Positions 1 to 8,780 of a stretch of 47,112 nucleotides of DNA are shown here, one piece after another. The translations under genes and the position numbers were made by a program. Numbering within the stretch: position 1 is the stretch's first letter; each line of letters opens with the position of its first letter. The stretch spans positions 1-47,112 of the forward strand of contig CALKXD010000026.1 of assembly GCA_938003855.1 (NCBI GenBank). The letters run 5' to 3'. Source of the stretch: an uncultured Granulosicoccaceae bacterium. Lineage in GTDB: Bacteria; Pseudomonadota; Gammaproteobacteria; Granulosicoccales; Granulosicoccaceae. Below the pieces are notes generated by a model that saw only the letters and a list, made by a program, of their open reading frames with translations, did not search any database and had not been told where the DNA came from.

Positions 1-392
1 GGTTAATTAAAGGTTGTTGACAATTTGGGGCTGTAGTTTTTTGTAACTGAATTGCCGTGTGTTGCAGAGATCTTAGCCGTCTATAGACAGAGTACATAAA
101 TTTCATGCAGGGGGCAGACCAGCATTGACGTTACCGGCGACGGCTGAGGTGCGGTGTCACAGCGCTTTTTTTTAAGCTGATTGAGCTCGGCAATGAAACT
201 ATCGCCGACGCCATACAACTCCCTGTCAACATCGTAGCTGTGATAGCACAGCGGTCTGAGGGTATGATAAGCGACGTGAGCACAGTCGGATGCCATGCAG
301 CCCGGTCAGCCGCCGATCTGTCTGTGGTAGCCTGTGTTCTTTACCTGATAAAAATACCGGTCTGGCCATCTGTGCTCTGGAGTGACGTTTAA
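1..392. other. Gene-free left edge
   Basis: I see no credible gene here. The two minus-strand open frames in this stretch have no recognisable domain, overlap each other and look like chance. A TTGACA hexamer lies at 17-22, but no convincing -10 box follows at normal spacing. The only clear functional signal is a GGAG about ten bases before the ATG at 393. Confidence 0.5.
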
Positions 393-1181
393 ATGAACTT
401 TGAAACCCTGACATTCGATATTGCCAATAATATCGCCACTATTACTCTCAACCGGCCCGATGATGCCAACGCCTTGAATGAGAGCATGGCCGAAGAGCTA
501 TTTGAAGTCTCTGTCCTTTGCAGCAGTGATCCGCAAGTGCGCGCGGTAGTCTGGACTGGTAACGGCAAGATGTTCTGTGCCGGAGGTGATCTGCGTGATA
601 TGCACTCACAGGGGGATAAAAAGCCTGCTCATCTGGTGCGAATGGCCACACGCCTGCACGGAGCGGTTATCCGTTTAAATCAAATGGACGCGCCCGTGGT
701 GATGGCTATCAATGGTACCGCGGCGGGCGGTGGTTTCTCGATGGCGTTGTCGGGTGATTTTGTTTTTGCCTCGGAGAAAGCCAAATTTATATCCGCCTAC
801 ACGGCGTCCGGGTTAACACCGGATGGTTCGTCCACCTATTTTCTAGCCAAGCATGTCGGTCTAATGCGCGCAAAAGAACTATTGTTTACTAATCGTATGC
901 TCACGGCGCAGGAAGCGATGGACTGGGGGATAGTTAACCGTGTGGTCGCCCCGGATGAGCTGTTAACCGAGGCTAACAAAATGGCGGCTGTATTCGCAGC
1001 CGGGCCGACAAAAGCCTATGGTGGACTTAAAAAACTGTTACTCGGTGCCTACGACGCACCGATGGAGCAGCAACTGGAAAGAGAGACTCAGGGAATCTCC
1101 GGCATGATGCGAACACACGACGGCCCGCACGGACTGGAATCGTTCCTTAATAAAAAGACTCCGGTTTTTAAAGGCGAGTAA
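393..1181 (+). CDS. Enoyl-CoA hydratase/isomerase (crotonase) family protein, PaaG-like
   Basis: This is a 262-residue crotonase-fold acyl-CoA enzyme, a normal length for the family. The two oxyanion-hole segments are visible: FCAGGDL at residues 61-67 and GTAAGGGFSMAL at 108-119. The usual first catalytic Glu of true hydratases is missing (Ala in TASGL, 137-141), while Asp144 in the following PDG is kept. That is the pattern of the PaaG/dienoyl-CoA isomerase branch rather than classical enoyl-CoA hydratase. The protein should be cytosolic and act on a CoA thioester in fatty-acid or aromatic-acid breakdown; the substrate is not readable. GGAG lies about ten bases before the ATG. It stands alone and converges on the adenine deaminase gene. 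The family call is firm, the reaction uncertain. Confidence 0.9.
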   Translation: MNFETLTFDIANNIATITLNRPDDANALNESMAEELFEVSVLCSSDPQVRAVVWTGNGKMFCAGGDLRDMHSQGDKKPAHLVRMATRLHGAVIRLNQMDAPVVMAINGTAAGGGFSMALSGDFVFASEKAKFISAYTASGLTPDGSSTYFLAKHVGLMRAKELLFTNRMLTAQEAMDWGIVNRVVAPDELLTEANKMAAVFAAGPTKAYGGLKKLLLGAYDAPMEQQLERETQGISGMMRTHDGPHGLESFLNKKTPVFKGE

Positions 1182-1198
1182 TCGCTCGCAAAGCACAT

Positions 1199-1212
1199 GG
1201 GCAGGTCTGCCC
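1199..1212. terminator. Small hairpin between convergent genes
   Basis: GGGCA and TGCCC form a five-base stem around a four-base loop between the crotonase stop (1181) and the adenine deaminase stop (1218). A short AT-rich run follows on the plus strand but there is no real T-tract, so it is at best a weak terminator. Confidence 0.3.
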
Positions 1213-1217
1213 TATAT

Positions 1218-3002
1218 TTATATCGGGCTGCCCAGTGGGGTTGGCTGCTGATGCTGAAGACCGGTATCAACGATGCCCAGGTCACTCAAATGGGGCCCGG
1301 CGTTACACACCAGTGAAGCGCCGAAGCAGGCTTTAAAAACCAGATACGGCGGTTGCCATTCGACGACCTGGTCCATCGCATCTCTAATGGCTCTGAACTG
1401 CGCTGCCATTGTTGCGGTCGGCTGTTCGCTGACGAGTCCGGCAATCGGCAGTGCCAGGCTGGCCAGCACAACGCCGTTTTGTATCACAGCCAGTCCACCG
1501 CCCATGGCAGCGACGGCATTGGCGGCGCTGGCGATATCGTTTTCATTGCTGCCGAATATCGTCAGGTTGTGTGAGTCATGAGAGACCGTGGTGGCGAATG
1601 CGCCGCACCAGGTCCCCCATTGTCCCAGATAGGCAATACGTGGCAGTGAATCCGCCTTGAATCGATTGATGATCGCCATCCGCAGCAGATCATCGGGTGC
1701 CTGTACTATCCCGTCGCTTACTGCCAGTTCGCGTTTACCCCATTCGGTGAATCGTGGTTTTTCGATAACCGATACCGTCGCTGTGGATCCGGCTGCGGCG
1801 ACCCGGAAATCACTGGCCTGCCAGTTGCCCCTGAGAGTGGTATTGGTCAGTGCCGGGTGCATCGGCACGACCGCAGGGGTGTCGAGAAGTCGGCCGTCGC
1901 GGGCGACGCACGTGCCGTTGGCAATAGTGGCTTTGGCATTGAATTGCTGCAGCGAATCAAACAGCACCAGATCGGCTCTTTTGCCTGCCGCCACCAACCC
2001 TAGATCGGGTCGGCGCAGCCGATTAGCCGCGTTAAAGGTGGCCGCCTGTAAGGCTTGCACCGGATCAAGCCCGTAGCCTACCAGTCGGCGGACGACGTCA
2101 TCGAGGCCGCCTTTGTGCAGAAGATCATCGACAAACACATCATCGGTGCAGAGCGTCAGTGTTTGTGGCATGAAGCCAAGCGTGTTGAGCGCGTCGACAA
2201 ACTCGGGCAGCAGGTGATCGTGAGAGCCGCGCAACTCGATGGTGAGTCCGGCTTGAAGCTTCTGCATCAGATCGGTGGCAGAGGTAAGCTCGTGATCTGT
2301 TTCAATGCCGGCGGCTGCGTAGGCATTTAGCGACTGACCGGTGAGTCCACGTGCATGACCGCAGACGCGCTTACCGGTATCGAGGCCGGCCTGCACTATA
2401 CCGCGGAATCTGGTGTCGTTATCGAGCACCGCCTGCATCGACATTACCTCTCCGATGCCGTGGGTATCGCTGCATGACAGCAGTGAGGCGACGATCTCCG
2501 GGGTGAAGTCAGCACCGGTGGTCTCGTAGCCGGGCGCTGATGGCACACAGGACGGCACCAGCGTCAGTATGCGCAGTAGGCTGGCGCGTGCAGCGTCAAT
2601 AGCGTAGTCCATACCATCACTACCGCAGGTGTTGGCGTACTCATGGGGGTCCCAGACAATGGTGGTAACACCGCGCGGCAGAACCTGCTCGGCGTAGGCG
2701 GCCGGGGTAATCATAGAGCTTTCAATATGCAGGTGAGTGTCGATCAGGCCCGGTGTGATAAAGCAGCCAGTGGCATCAATAGTTTCATGTGCTGCGCTGA
2801 ATTCCCCCGAGCTGTGTACGCTTGCGATCAGTGATCCGATCAGTCCTATATCTGCAGCACGCAGGCGACTGGTAACCATGTCGACCACCGTGCCACCGGT
2901 AATCAGCACATCGAAGGGCTGCCTGCCCTGTGCGGCGCTGACGGCGGCAATGCGAAGCTCGGCGTTGTTGATGTCTTCGTCCGGTCGTGCGGCATCGGTC
3001 AT
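1218..3002 (-). CDS. ade: Adenine deaminase
   Basis: This 594-residue amidohydrolase converts adenine to hypoxanthine and ammonia. The metal-binding motifs of the adenine deaminase branch are all present: GLIDTHLHIESS with His90 and His92, DPHEYANT with His120 and Glu121, GHARGL, CTDD, and the C-terminal SHDSHN typical of the family. Length matches the usual 570-600 residues. A perfect AGGAGG lies five bases before the ATG. It is the last gene of the minus-strand operon, 39 bp after the nucleoside hydrolase stop. That hydrolase would supply adenine from adenosine, so the pair forms a salvage route yielding ammonia and hypoxanthine. This is one of the safest calls in the window. Confidence 0.95.
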   Translation of the reverse strand: MTDAARPDEDINNAELRIAAVSAAQGRQPFDVLITGGTVVDMVTSRLRAADIGLIGSLIASVHSSGEFSAAHETIDATGCFITPGLIDTHLHIESSMITPAAYAEQVLPRGVTTIVWDPHEYANTCGSDGMDYAIDAARASLLRILTLVPSCVPSAPGYETTGADFTPEIVASLLSCSDTHGIGEVMSMQAVLDNDTRFRGIVQAGLDTGKRVCGHARGLTGQSLNAYAAAGIETDHELTSATDLMQKLQAGLTIELRGSHDHLLPEFVDALNTLGFMPQTLTLCTDDVFVDDLLHKGGLDDVVRRLVGYGLDPVQALQAATFNAANRLRRPDLGLVAAGKRADLVLFDSLQQFNAKATIANGTCVARDGRLLDTPAVVPMHPALTNTTLRGNWQASDFRVAAAGSTATVSVIEKPRFTEWGKRELAVSDGIVQAPDDLLRMAIINRFKADSLPRIAYLGQWGTWCGAFATTVSHDSHNLTIFGSNENDIASAANAVAAMGGGLAVIQNGVVLASLALPIAGLVSEQPTATMAAQFRAIRDAMDQVVEWQPPYLVFKACFGASLVCNAGPHLSDLGIVDTGLQHQQPTPLGSPI

Positions 3003-3041
3003 GGGGGCCTCCTGTTTAATGGTGCTGCAACAGCATCGGGG

Positions 3042-3947
3042 TTAGTTGTTGATCAGCGCTGCCATGCAAGTGTCGCGGGCGGCAGCCTGGTCAATGCCGA
3101 CCGCCAGCTGAAATTGCGAATCGGGTCGGTCGTTTATCACTGTGCGCCCGTAGGTTTTACCGCGATCAGTGTCGACAAACAAGCTGGCGTTTTCAAAAGT
3201 GACAGACGCAGTGTCTGCGACAGCGAGTGCCGCGATTGGATCGTAGATTGACATTGATGGCCGCTGTCGTTGAAGGGCAATATCCAGATAGCCACCGAGC
3301 AGATCGCTTAGCAGTTGTCGGTTAGGTCCGGTCATCTCCGGTATGTCCTGCTCGCTAAATCCGACGCCCCGGCAGAGCTCAAGTTCTATCATTCTAAACG
3401 GACAAGCCAGTGAACTGACGATTGCCAGTGACTCCGGGTCGGCCAGCGCATTGTATTCTGCGAACTGTGAATGGTTGCCCCGGCCACGGCTGCCGCCCAT
3501 CCAGGTAATCTGTTCTATCCTTGCGATGACCGTGGGGTACTGCTGCGCCAGTGTTGCCAGATTTGTCAGCGGCCCCAGGGCAAGAATCTGATGATCGCTA
3601 CCTTGCATAAGCCACTTTGCCAGCGCATCTACCGCGTTAGTTGAATGTGGTTTGCTGGCGGATGCCGCCTCGTAAGGCAGTTGCCGACCGCGTGTGCGCA
3701 TGCCGTGTTCGCCTAGCACGCGCACTGCGGTTTCCGGTGTGCGCTGCAGTGGTGTAGCGGCGCCGCTGTAGACCGGCCAGCTGAAATCGAATGTCAGCTT
3801 TGCGCTGAGCGCATTTTTTTCAACCTGTGTCAGCGGGGTATTGCCGGCCACCAGTGAAACGCCGCCGACAGAGCACTTTAGATGGCGCAGCAGCAGCAGC
3901 GCCCATAGGTCGTCAAAGCCAAAATCGGTATCAACCCAGAGAGCCAT
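3042..3947 (-). CDS. Inosine/uridine-type nucleoside N-ribohydrolase
   Basis: This 301-residue protein belongs to the IUNH family, which cleaves the N-glycosidic bond of ribonucleosides to give free base and ribose. The calcium-binding N-terminal signature is present as DTDFGFDD at residues 6-13, next to the start where the family has it. ALGPLTNLA (the usual conserved centre) is near residues 120-130, and a YDPIAA segment with the C-terminal metal Asp lies further on. There is no signal peptide, so it is cytosolic. Its ATG overlaps the ATPase stop as TAATG, implying translational coupling to the transporter. Context suggests purine nucleosides as substrates; the sequence does not fix base preference. 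Confidence 0.92.
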   Translation of the reverse strand: MALWVDTDFGFDDLWALLLLRHLKCSVGGVSLVAGNTPLTQVEKNALSAKLTFDFSWPVYSGAATPLQRTPETAVRVLGEHGMRTRGRQLPYEAASASKPHSTNAVDALAKWLMQGSDHQILALGPLTNLATLAQQYPTVIARIEQITWMGGSRGRGNHSQFAEYNALADPESLAIVSSLACPFRMIELELCRGVGFSEQDIPEMTGPNRQLLSDLLGGYLDIALQRQRPSMSIYDPIAALAVADTASVTFENASLFVDTDRGKTYGRTVINDRPDSQFQLAVGIDQAAARDTCMAALINN

Positions 3948-4990
3948 TACGGTTGAGCGGTGATGAGTCTTGCGCTGGATAGCGGCAGGTCAAAGCGGAT
4001 AGTATCTCCGACGGCAACCGGCGTTACCGACGCATCGATGTCTGCTTTGATCACCCCCGCGTCGGTATCGATGACATACTCGCGCTGCTGTCCGGCAAAG
4101 GCGACAGCCGCGACGGTTCCGTGGTGTCCACCGCTGCCAATGACAACGCCGGTCGGCCGCCAGGCGATATGATCAGCTGCCACCGGGTAGTCGAGCTGCA
4201 GCTGTCCGTGTGGGTTTTTAATGGTACAGCGGTCAGGGGTGGCGGTGGTTGACGGTAGCACGGCAAAGATATTTTCGTAGCCGACAAAATCTGCAGCAAA
4301 CACACTTTGCGGTTGGTTATAGAGTGATTCAGGTGAGCCGATCTGCTCAATGCGTCCGTCTTTCATCAGTACAATGCGGTCCGACAATGCCAGTGCTTCG
4401 GATTGATCGTGGGTGACAAAAACCATCGTGATACCGGTTTGACGCTGCAGCCGTTGCAACTCGGTACGCATCTCCAGGCGCAGTCTTGCATCAAGGTTTG
4501 AAAGTGGTTCATCCAGTAACAGCACCTTCGGTTTCATCACCAGTGAACGTGCCAGTGACAGTCGTTGCTGCTGTCCGCCGGAGAGCTCGGCGGGTTTGCG
4601 ATCTGCCAGGTGCGCCATGCCGACCAGCTGCAAACCGGCCTCGACCCGCCGGGTGATTTCCGCCTCGGGTGTTTTCCTGACACGAAGGCCAAAGGCAACA
4701 TTTTCAAAGCCGGATAAATGCGGGAATAAAGCGTATGACTGAAATACCAGTCCGACTTCGCGTTTGTTGGGTGGTACCCGGGTGACGTCTGTGTTATCGA
4801 TGAGTATCTGTCCGGCGGTCGGGGTCATTAATCCGGCAATGGCTCGCATGGTAGTGGTTTTGCCGCACCCGGATGGCCCGAGCAGGGCGATCAGTTCACC
4901 GCGATGAATGTCGAGGTTCAGGTCGGGCACGGCGACCGTATCGCCATAGGCGAGTGTCAGGTCTTTTAGTGATACAGCGATGTCAGACAT
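3947..4990 (-). CDS. ABC transporter ATP-binding protein, PotA/FbpC type
   Basis: This 347-residue protein is the ATPase of an importer with PotABCD/Fbp architecture. Walker A is GPSGCGKTT at residues 38-46, the Q-loop lies in VFQSYALFP, the signature is LSGGQQQ from 136, Walker B is VLLLDEP near 156-162, and the switch His is in VTHDQSEA. A C-terminal regulatory TOBE-type domain fills the last ~110 residues, as in spermidine and iron importers. I chose the start at MSDIAV rather than an upstream in-frame ATG at 5071. The chosen ATG overlaps the permease stop by eight bases (ATGTCTGA), typical of coupled ABC genes, while the upstream extension lies inside the permease gene and looks non-coding. 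Substrate cannot be read from it. Confidence 0.92.
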   Translation of the reverse strand: MSDIAVSLKDLTLAYGDTVAVPDLNLDIHRGELIALLGPSGCGKTTTMRAIAGLMTPTAGQILIDNTDVTRVPPNKREVGLVFQSYALFPHLSGFENVAFGLRVRKTPEAEITRRVEAGLQLVGMAHLADRKPAELSGGQQQRLSLARSLVMKPKVLLLDEPLSNLDARLRLEMRTELQRLQRQTGITMVFVTHDQSEALALSDRIVLMKDGRIEQIGSPESLYNQPQSVFAADFVGYENIFAVLPSTTATPDRCTIKNPHGQLQLDYPVAADHIAWRPTGVVIGSGGHHGTVAAVAFAGQQREYVIDTDAGVIKADIDASVTPVAVGDTIRFDLPLSSARLITAQP

Positions 4991-5762
4991 AGCGTGAAAA
5001 CCCCAGTGTTTTCTCGGCAATAAATACGATCGCGATAGATAAAAATGCCAGCAGCGCAGACAGGGCGGCAACCGACGGGTCGTAAGTGATTTCCATATAC
5101 GCGAGCATATCTATGGGCAGTGTACGAACCCCCGGGCCGGACAGAAATAAAGACACTGGCACTTGGTTGAAGCTGGTGACAAACCCTAGAATAAAAGCCG
5201 CTAGAATGCCGCTTTTTATGTTCGGCAGCACGGCTTTGGTAAATGCCTGCAGGCGGGTACAGCCCAGCAGTATGGCGGCTTCTTCGATATCGGTACGCAG
5301 GTTCTCCAGTGTCGCTGTTACCACGCGCACGGCATACGGCAGAACCAGCGCGGTGTGGGCCAGAAACAAGGCCAGCGTCACGGTAAAGTTCAGTGGCACC
5401 ACCAGATACCGAAGCAACGCAAGCCCGACAATAATACCCGGCACAATAATGGGCGCCGCGACTATGAGTTTGATTGTTTCAGCGCCGGGTATTTTATAGC
5501 GGCAAATAGCGTAGGCCGCCGGTACGCCAAGTAGCAGTGCCGTCAGCGTTCCAAAAACCGCAAGCAACATAGACAGCATAAAACTCTGTCGGAAACTCTC
5601 GACACTGAAGACCGCCAGATACCATTTCAGTGACAGTCCATCCGGTGGAAATGACAGCGTTGAACCTGCTGACAGTCCGGCGAATATAATAATGAAAAAC
5701 GGTCCGATCAAAAATAGCAGTGTGAGTGAAAGGATAACGCGCGATGCCCAGGTCTGTGACAT
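4983..5762 (-). CDS. ABC transporter permease, PotC-like
   Basis: This 259-residue inner-membrane protein has about six hydrophobic segments and the EAA cytoplasmic loop (EEAAILLGC, about residues 160-168, followed by the conserved LPNIKSG) that docks on the ATPase. Size and layout match the PotC half of polyamine/thiamine/iron-type importers. It starts five bases after the first permease gene stops and overlaps the ATPase start by eight bases, so expression is coupled. The ligand is unknown; the neighbouring nucleoside hydrolase and adenine deaminase suggest a purine compound. Confidence 0.9.
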   Translation of the reverse strand: MSQTWASRVILSLTLLFLIGPFFIIIFAGLSAGSTLSFPPDGLSLKWYLAVFSVESFRQSFMLSMLLAVFGTLTALLLGVPAAYAICRYKIPGAETIKLIVAAPIIVPGIIVGLALLRYLVVPLNFTVTLALFLAHTALVLPYAVRVVTATLENLRTDIEEAAILLGCTRLQAFTKAVLPNIKSGILAAFILGFVTSFNQVPVSLFLSGPGVRTLPIDMLAYMEITYDPSVAALSALLAFLSIAIVFIAEKTLGFSRYV

Positions 5763-5767
5763 ATCGA

Positions 5768-6583
5768 TCAGGCCTTTGCCAGGCGACGCAGGACGACATT
5801 GGCGCCAAAACTCATCACAATAAGGATGGTGGCGATAATACCTGCTGAGACATAGTCGTTGGAGACGTTAACGCGCTGGTATAATAGTGTTTCGAGCATC
5901 AGAACTTTTGATCCACCAAGAATCGCCGGAGTAATGTAGGCGGTCAGCGCGCCGGTAAATACCAGCGTGCCTCCCAGCACCAGGCCTTCGCGGGTGAGCG
6001 GCAGAATCACTCGTGTGAACACCTGAAACCAGTTGGCGCCAAGCACACGGGCAGCTGCAATGGCATCTTTGGGCATGTTTTCCATTGAGCTGATCAGCGC
6101 GATAATCATCAATGGCATGAACAACTGCAACAGTCCCAGAAACACCGCAGTTTCGGTGAATAGAAAGCGAATGGGCGTATCGCTTATGCCGAGCCCGACA
6201 AGGGTGTTGTTAACAATGCCGGTCCGTCCCAGAATCACAATCCATGCATAGGTACGGGCAACTGGCGAGATCATTAGCGGTAGTATGATCAGCCCGAACA
6301 TCCTGCCGCGTTTGGCCGGTTCCAGATTGACAATGCAGAACGCAGCGGCATATCCCACTACCGCACTGACCAACACCACCAGCGCGCCCAGTTTCAGTGT
6401 GCGAAAAAACACAGTGCGGTTCAGAGGCTTTGAGATAAAGTCGGCATAGCCTGCCAGTGACCATTCGCCACCGACTTTAAAGGCCTCTGACAACAAAATA
6501 GCCACAGGCACTAGAAAGAGGGCTGCGGTAAATACCGCCGCGGGCAGTACCAGCGCCAGACCCTCATTGCGATTCTGGAACAG
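5768..6583 (-). CDS. ABC transporter permease, PotB-like, with a probable CTG start
   Basis: This inner-membrane permease pairs with the PotC-like protein. The first GTG in frame is at 6511, but starting there would cut off the first membrane helix. The reading frame stays open upstream to a stop near 6598 and encodes the missing helix (LALVLPAAVFTAALFLVP). No ATG, GTG or TTG lies in that extension. A CTG at 6583 sits five bases after AGGAGAG, so I infer CTG initiation, giving 271 residues. The EAA-loop region (AIAAARVLGANWFQVF, followed by VILPLTREG) is clear. It lies 29 bases after the binding-protein gene. The family call is firm, the exact start moderate. Confidence 0.85.
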   Translation of the reverse strand: MFQNRNEGLALVLPAAVFTAALFLVPVAILLSEAFKVGGEWSLAGYADFISKPLNRTVFFRTLKLGALVVLVSAVVGYAAAFCIVNLEPAKRGRMFGLIILPLMISPVARTYAWIVILGRTGIVNNTLVGLGISDTPIRFLFTETAVFLGLLQLFMPLMIIALISSMENMPKDAIAAARVLGANWFQVFTRVILPLTREGLVLGGTLVFTGALTAYITPAILGGSKVLMLETLLYQRVNVSNDYVSAGIIATILIVMSFGANVVLRRLAKA

Positions 6584-6612
6584 ATCGCTCTCCTGTTATA
6601 CGCCAGCGGGCT

Positions 6613-7635
6613 CTATTGAATGACGTTGCTGTTCCATTGTTCGACCCAGGAATCGCGGTTATCAATGATATCGTCCGGCGATATCATGTTGAGGGAGTTG
6701 ATCAGATCAGCGCCATACGTCAGGCTGTCGGCGATATCAGCGCTGACCTCGACTTTGCTGTTAGCCGGGCTGTCGATTTTTGCATTGGCCACGCGGGTCT
6801 GTACCTCGGCTGACAGCCAGTAGTCCATCAGTTTATAGGCAAGCTCTTCGTTGCCGTTGCCTTTGGTCATGAGCATTACATTCATGCCGCCGGTCTGGCC
6901 TTCCGCCGGCTCTGCCCATTTAAAAGGAAGATCTGATCCGGAAAATCGGCTCCAGGCAAAGCGCCCGACCGGTGCGGCAATGACTTCTTCCTGCTGCATC
7001 AGTTGCGCAAGCTGTGATGAGCGCACGTAGAAAGTCACAATATCATCGGCTTTTTCGCCAATGGCGTTGATGGTGTCAGTGAAGTCGATGCCTTCATGTC
7101 CCAGAGCCTGGCTGAGCATATGCAACGTGAGCGGTCCCTGTGTGCCCGTGATGTTGGGAAGTGCCACACGACCGGCGACGGCGGGTTGCAGAAGATCGCC
7201 CCAGCTTTTGATGTCGACCAGATCAGAGCGGTAGACGATGGAGCTGGCGTAGAAGGTGTAGCCGACTGCCATGTTGTCACCAATCGGATCTTTGGCGGCG
7301 TCGTATAAGTCGTTGAAGCTTGCGAGCTTGCTGGTGTCGAGCTTTTGCAATAAGCCCTTGCGCGCCAATGCCAGTGCGTCGTGAGAAGACATCACTGCCA
7401 TATCGATCACCGGATTGGCCGCATTGGCTTCAATCTTGGCCATTCGCTCGACGCTGTTTCCGGTCTCAATAACCAGTTCACAGTCGCAGATTTCTTCGAA
7501 GGGGTCGTACAGCGCTTCCTTGTAGGCGTCCTGTGCAAATGAGTAGACCGAGATGGTCAGCTTGTCTTTTGCAAATACAGAAGATGAAGCGAGTAGTGCT
7601 CCTATGGATAATGGCAGCAGATACTTCAAAGTCAT
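6613..7635 (-). CDS. Periplasmic substrate-binding protein, PotD/FbpA type
   Basis: This 340-residue protein has a clean signal peptide (MTLKYLLPLSIGALL..., probable cleavage after VFA near residue 22) and the two-lobed layout of the PotD/FbpA binding-protein class, with NSVERMAKIEAN and FYASSIVYRSDL in the first lobe. It is the first gene of the six-gene operon and would deliver the ligand to the two permeases and ATPase downstream. Two Cys (EICDCEL, residues 48-51) could form a local disulfide. The ligand is not determined by sequence. The downstream enzymes suggest nucleosides or related purines, whereas the class is better known for polyamines, thiamine and ferric iron. Confidence 0.88.
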   Translation of the reverse strand: MTLKYLLPLSIGALLASSSVFAKDKLTISVYSFAQDAYKEALYDPFEEICDCELVIETGNSVERMAKIEANAANPVIDMAVMSSHDALALARKGLLQKLDTSKLASFNDLYDAAKDPIGDNMAVGYTFYASSIVYRSDLVDIKSWGDLLQPAVAGRVALPNITGTQGPLTLHMLSQALGHEGIDFTDTINAIGEKADDIVTFYVRSSQLAQLMQQEEVIAAPVGRFAWSRFSGSDLPFKWAEPAEGQTGGMNVMLMTKGNGNEELAYKLMDYWLSAEVQTRVANAKIDSPANSKVEVSADIADSLTYGADLINSLNMISPDDIIDNRDSWVEQWNSNVIQ

Positions 7636-7904
7636 TGGTGTCTCCAGTCTGGTGTCCGGCGTTAGCTCTGCCGGAAAGTTCCGGGGCGTGGTCTGTCGGA
7701 ACTCAAGCCCGCATTGATCATACGAATATTCTGACCAAAAAGCAGTATCGATACGCAGAAACCCGCCAAATAACGCGCCGCGCAGGTTGTGCAGGCTTAG
7801 TGGCAGCGGTTGCAGATCAAAGCAGTGTCGCGCAACCTGACTGTGATTGACAGCAGCCTGATCCGGCCGCTATTGTTTTCAATCTACCGCCGGAAACATC
7901 CCTG
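7636..7904. promoter_or_regulatory. Divergent promoter region between two ABC loci
   Basis: This 269-bp spacer must hold promoters for the minus-strand purine-type operon and the plus-strand permease pair. A seven-base inverted repeat with arms CAGGTTG and CAACCTG spans the middle (about 7790-7840). GC-rich short repeats (GCCGG/CCGGC) lie near the minus-strand start. I could not pick a sigma-70 or sigma-54 promoter with confidence, and no NtrC-like box is visible. Confidence 0.4.
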
Positions 7905-8780
7905 ATGCACAACTTCCGTCAGGCCCGCGTGGCATGGCTCTATCTACTGCCGTCATTGCTGGTGCTGCTGGTGGCCGGAGTTTTACCTATCGTCTTTGTA
8001 GGTTTTTACTCGCTGCACGATACTTTCGGCGGTAATGTTTTTGTCTGGGTTGGCGCACAGTGGTTCAGCGAGGTACTGCGATCTGTCGAGTTCTATCAGG
8101 CACTGCTGCGCAGTCTGGGTTTTTCGCTGCTGGTACTGTCTGTGCAGATTCCACTGGGTATTGCCGTGGCATTGCGGATGCCGGGACCGGGCATGCTGAC
8201 CACAGTCTATATAGTGCTTCTGGCTATTCCCCTGTTGACTCCGACTATTGTTGTTGGCTATCTATGGAAGGTAATGATCCAGCCTGGCTCCGGCTTACTG
8301 TATGAATCGCTGTCTGCTGTCGGTATAACGCTGGATATGACCAGCGTCGTCTGGACCTGGGCGGTGCTACTGCTGATGGATACATGGCACTGGACCGGGC
8401 TGGTGGTGCTGCTGTGCTATGCACGGCTGCGGACAATCCCCGATCCATTCTATCAGGCCGCCGCAATAGACGGGGCCAGTCGCTGGGCGGTATTCCGTTA
8501 TATACAGTTGCCGCGTTTGAAGCTGGTGCTGGCTATTGCTGTGTTGTTGCGGTTTATGGACAGCTTTACGTTATACACAGAGCCCTACGTGATCACTCGC
8601 GGCGGACCGGGTGTCAGCACGACGTTTCTCTCTCATGAGCTCGTGCAAACCGGGCTTATACAATTTGATCTCGGGCAGGCCGGAGCGATGGCCGTAATCT
8701 ACTTTCTGATCGTGCTGCTGGTGTCGGCGTGTTTCTACCGGCTGATAGTACCGGCCGGTAAAAGCCGGAGCAATGGATGA
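7905..8780 (+). CDS. Sugar-type ABC transporter permease (MalF/UgpA family)
   Basis: This 291-residue inner-membrane protein has a first helix at residues 10-35 and about five more, plus the EAA loop of the carbohydrate CUT1 family (YQAAAIDGAS followed by the conserved FRYIQLP). The segment YVITRGGPGVSTT near residue 225 is typical of MalF/UgpA proteins. It overlaps the next permease by ATGA. No binding protein or ATPase is encoded beside it, so it must borrow these from elsewhere or be a remnant. The substrate is probably a sugar or polyol by family, not by direct evidence. Confidence 0.9.
   Translation: MHNFRQARVAWLYLLPSLLVLLVAGVLPIVFVGFYSLHDTFGGNVFVWVGAQWFSEVLRSVEFYQALLRSLGFSLLVLSVQIPLGIAVALRMPGPGMLTTVYIVLLAIPLLTPTIVVGYLWKVMIQPGSGLLYESLSAVGITLDMTSVVWTWAVLLLMDTWHWTGLVVLLCYARLRTIPDPFYQAAAIDGASRWAVFRYIQLPRLKLVLAIAVLLRFMDSFTLYTEPYVITRGGPGVSTTFLSHELVQTGLIQFDLGQAGAMAVIYFLIVLLVSACFYRLIVPAGKSRSNG

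Noticed and set aside
81-414. Two minus-strand open frames before the crotonase gene
   Set aside because: They overlap each other and the start of the real gene, lack a ribosome site and show no domain.
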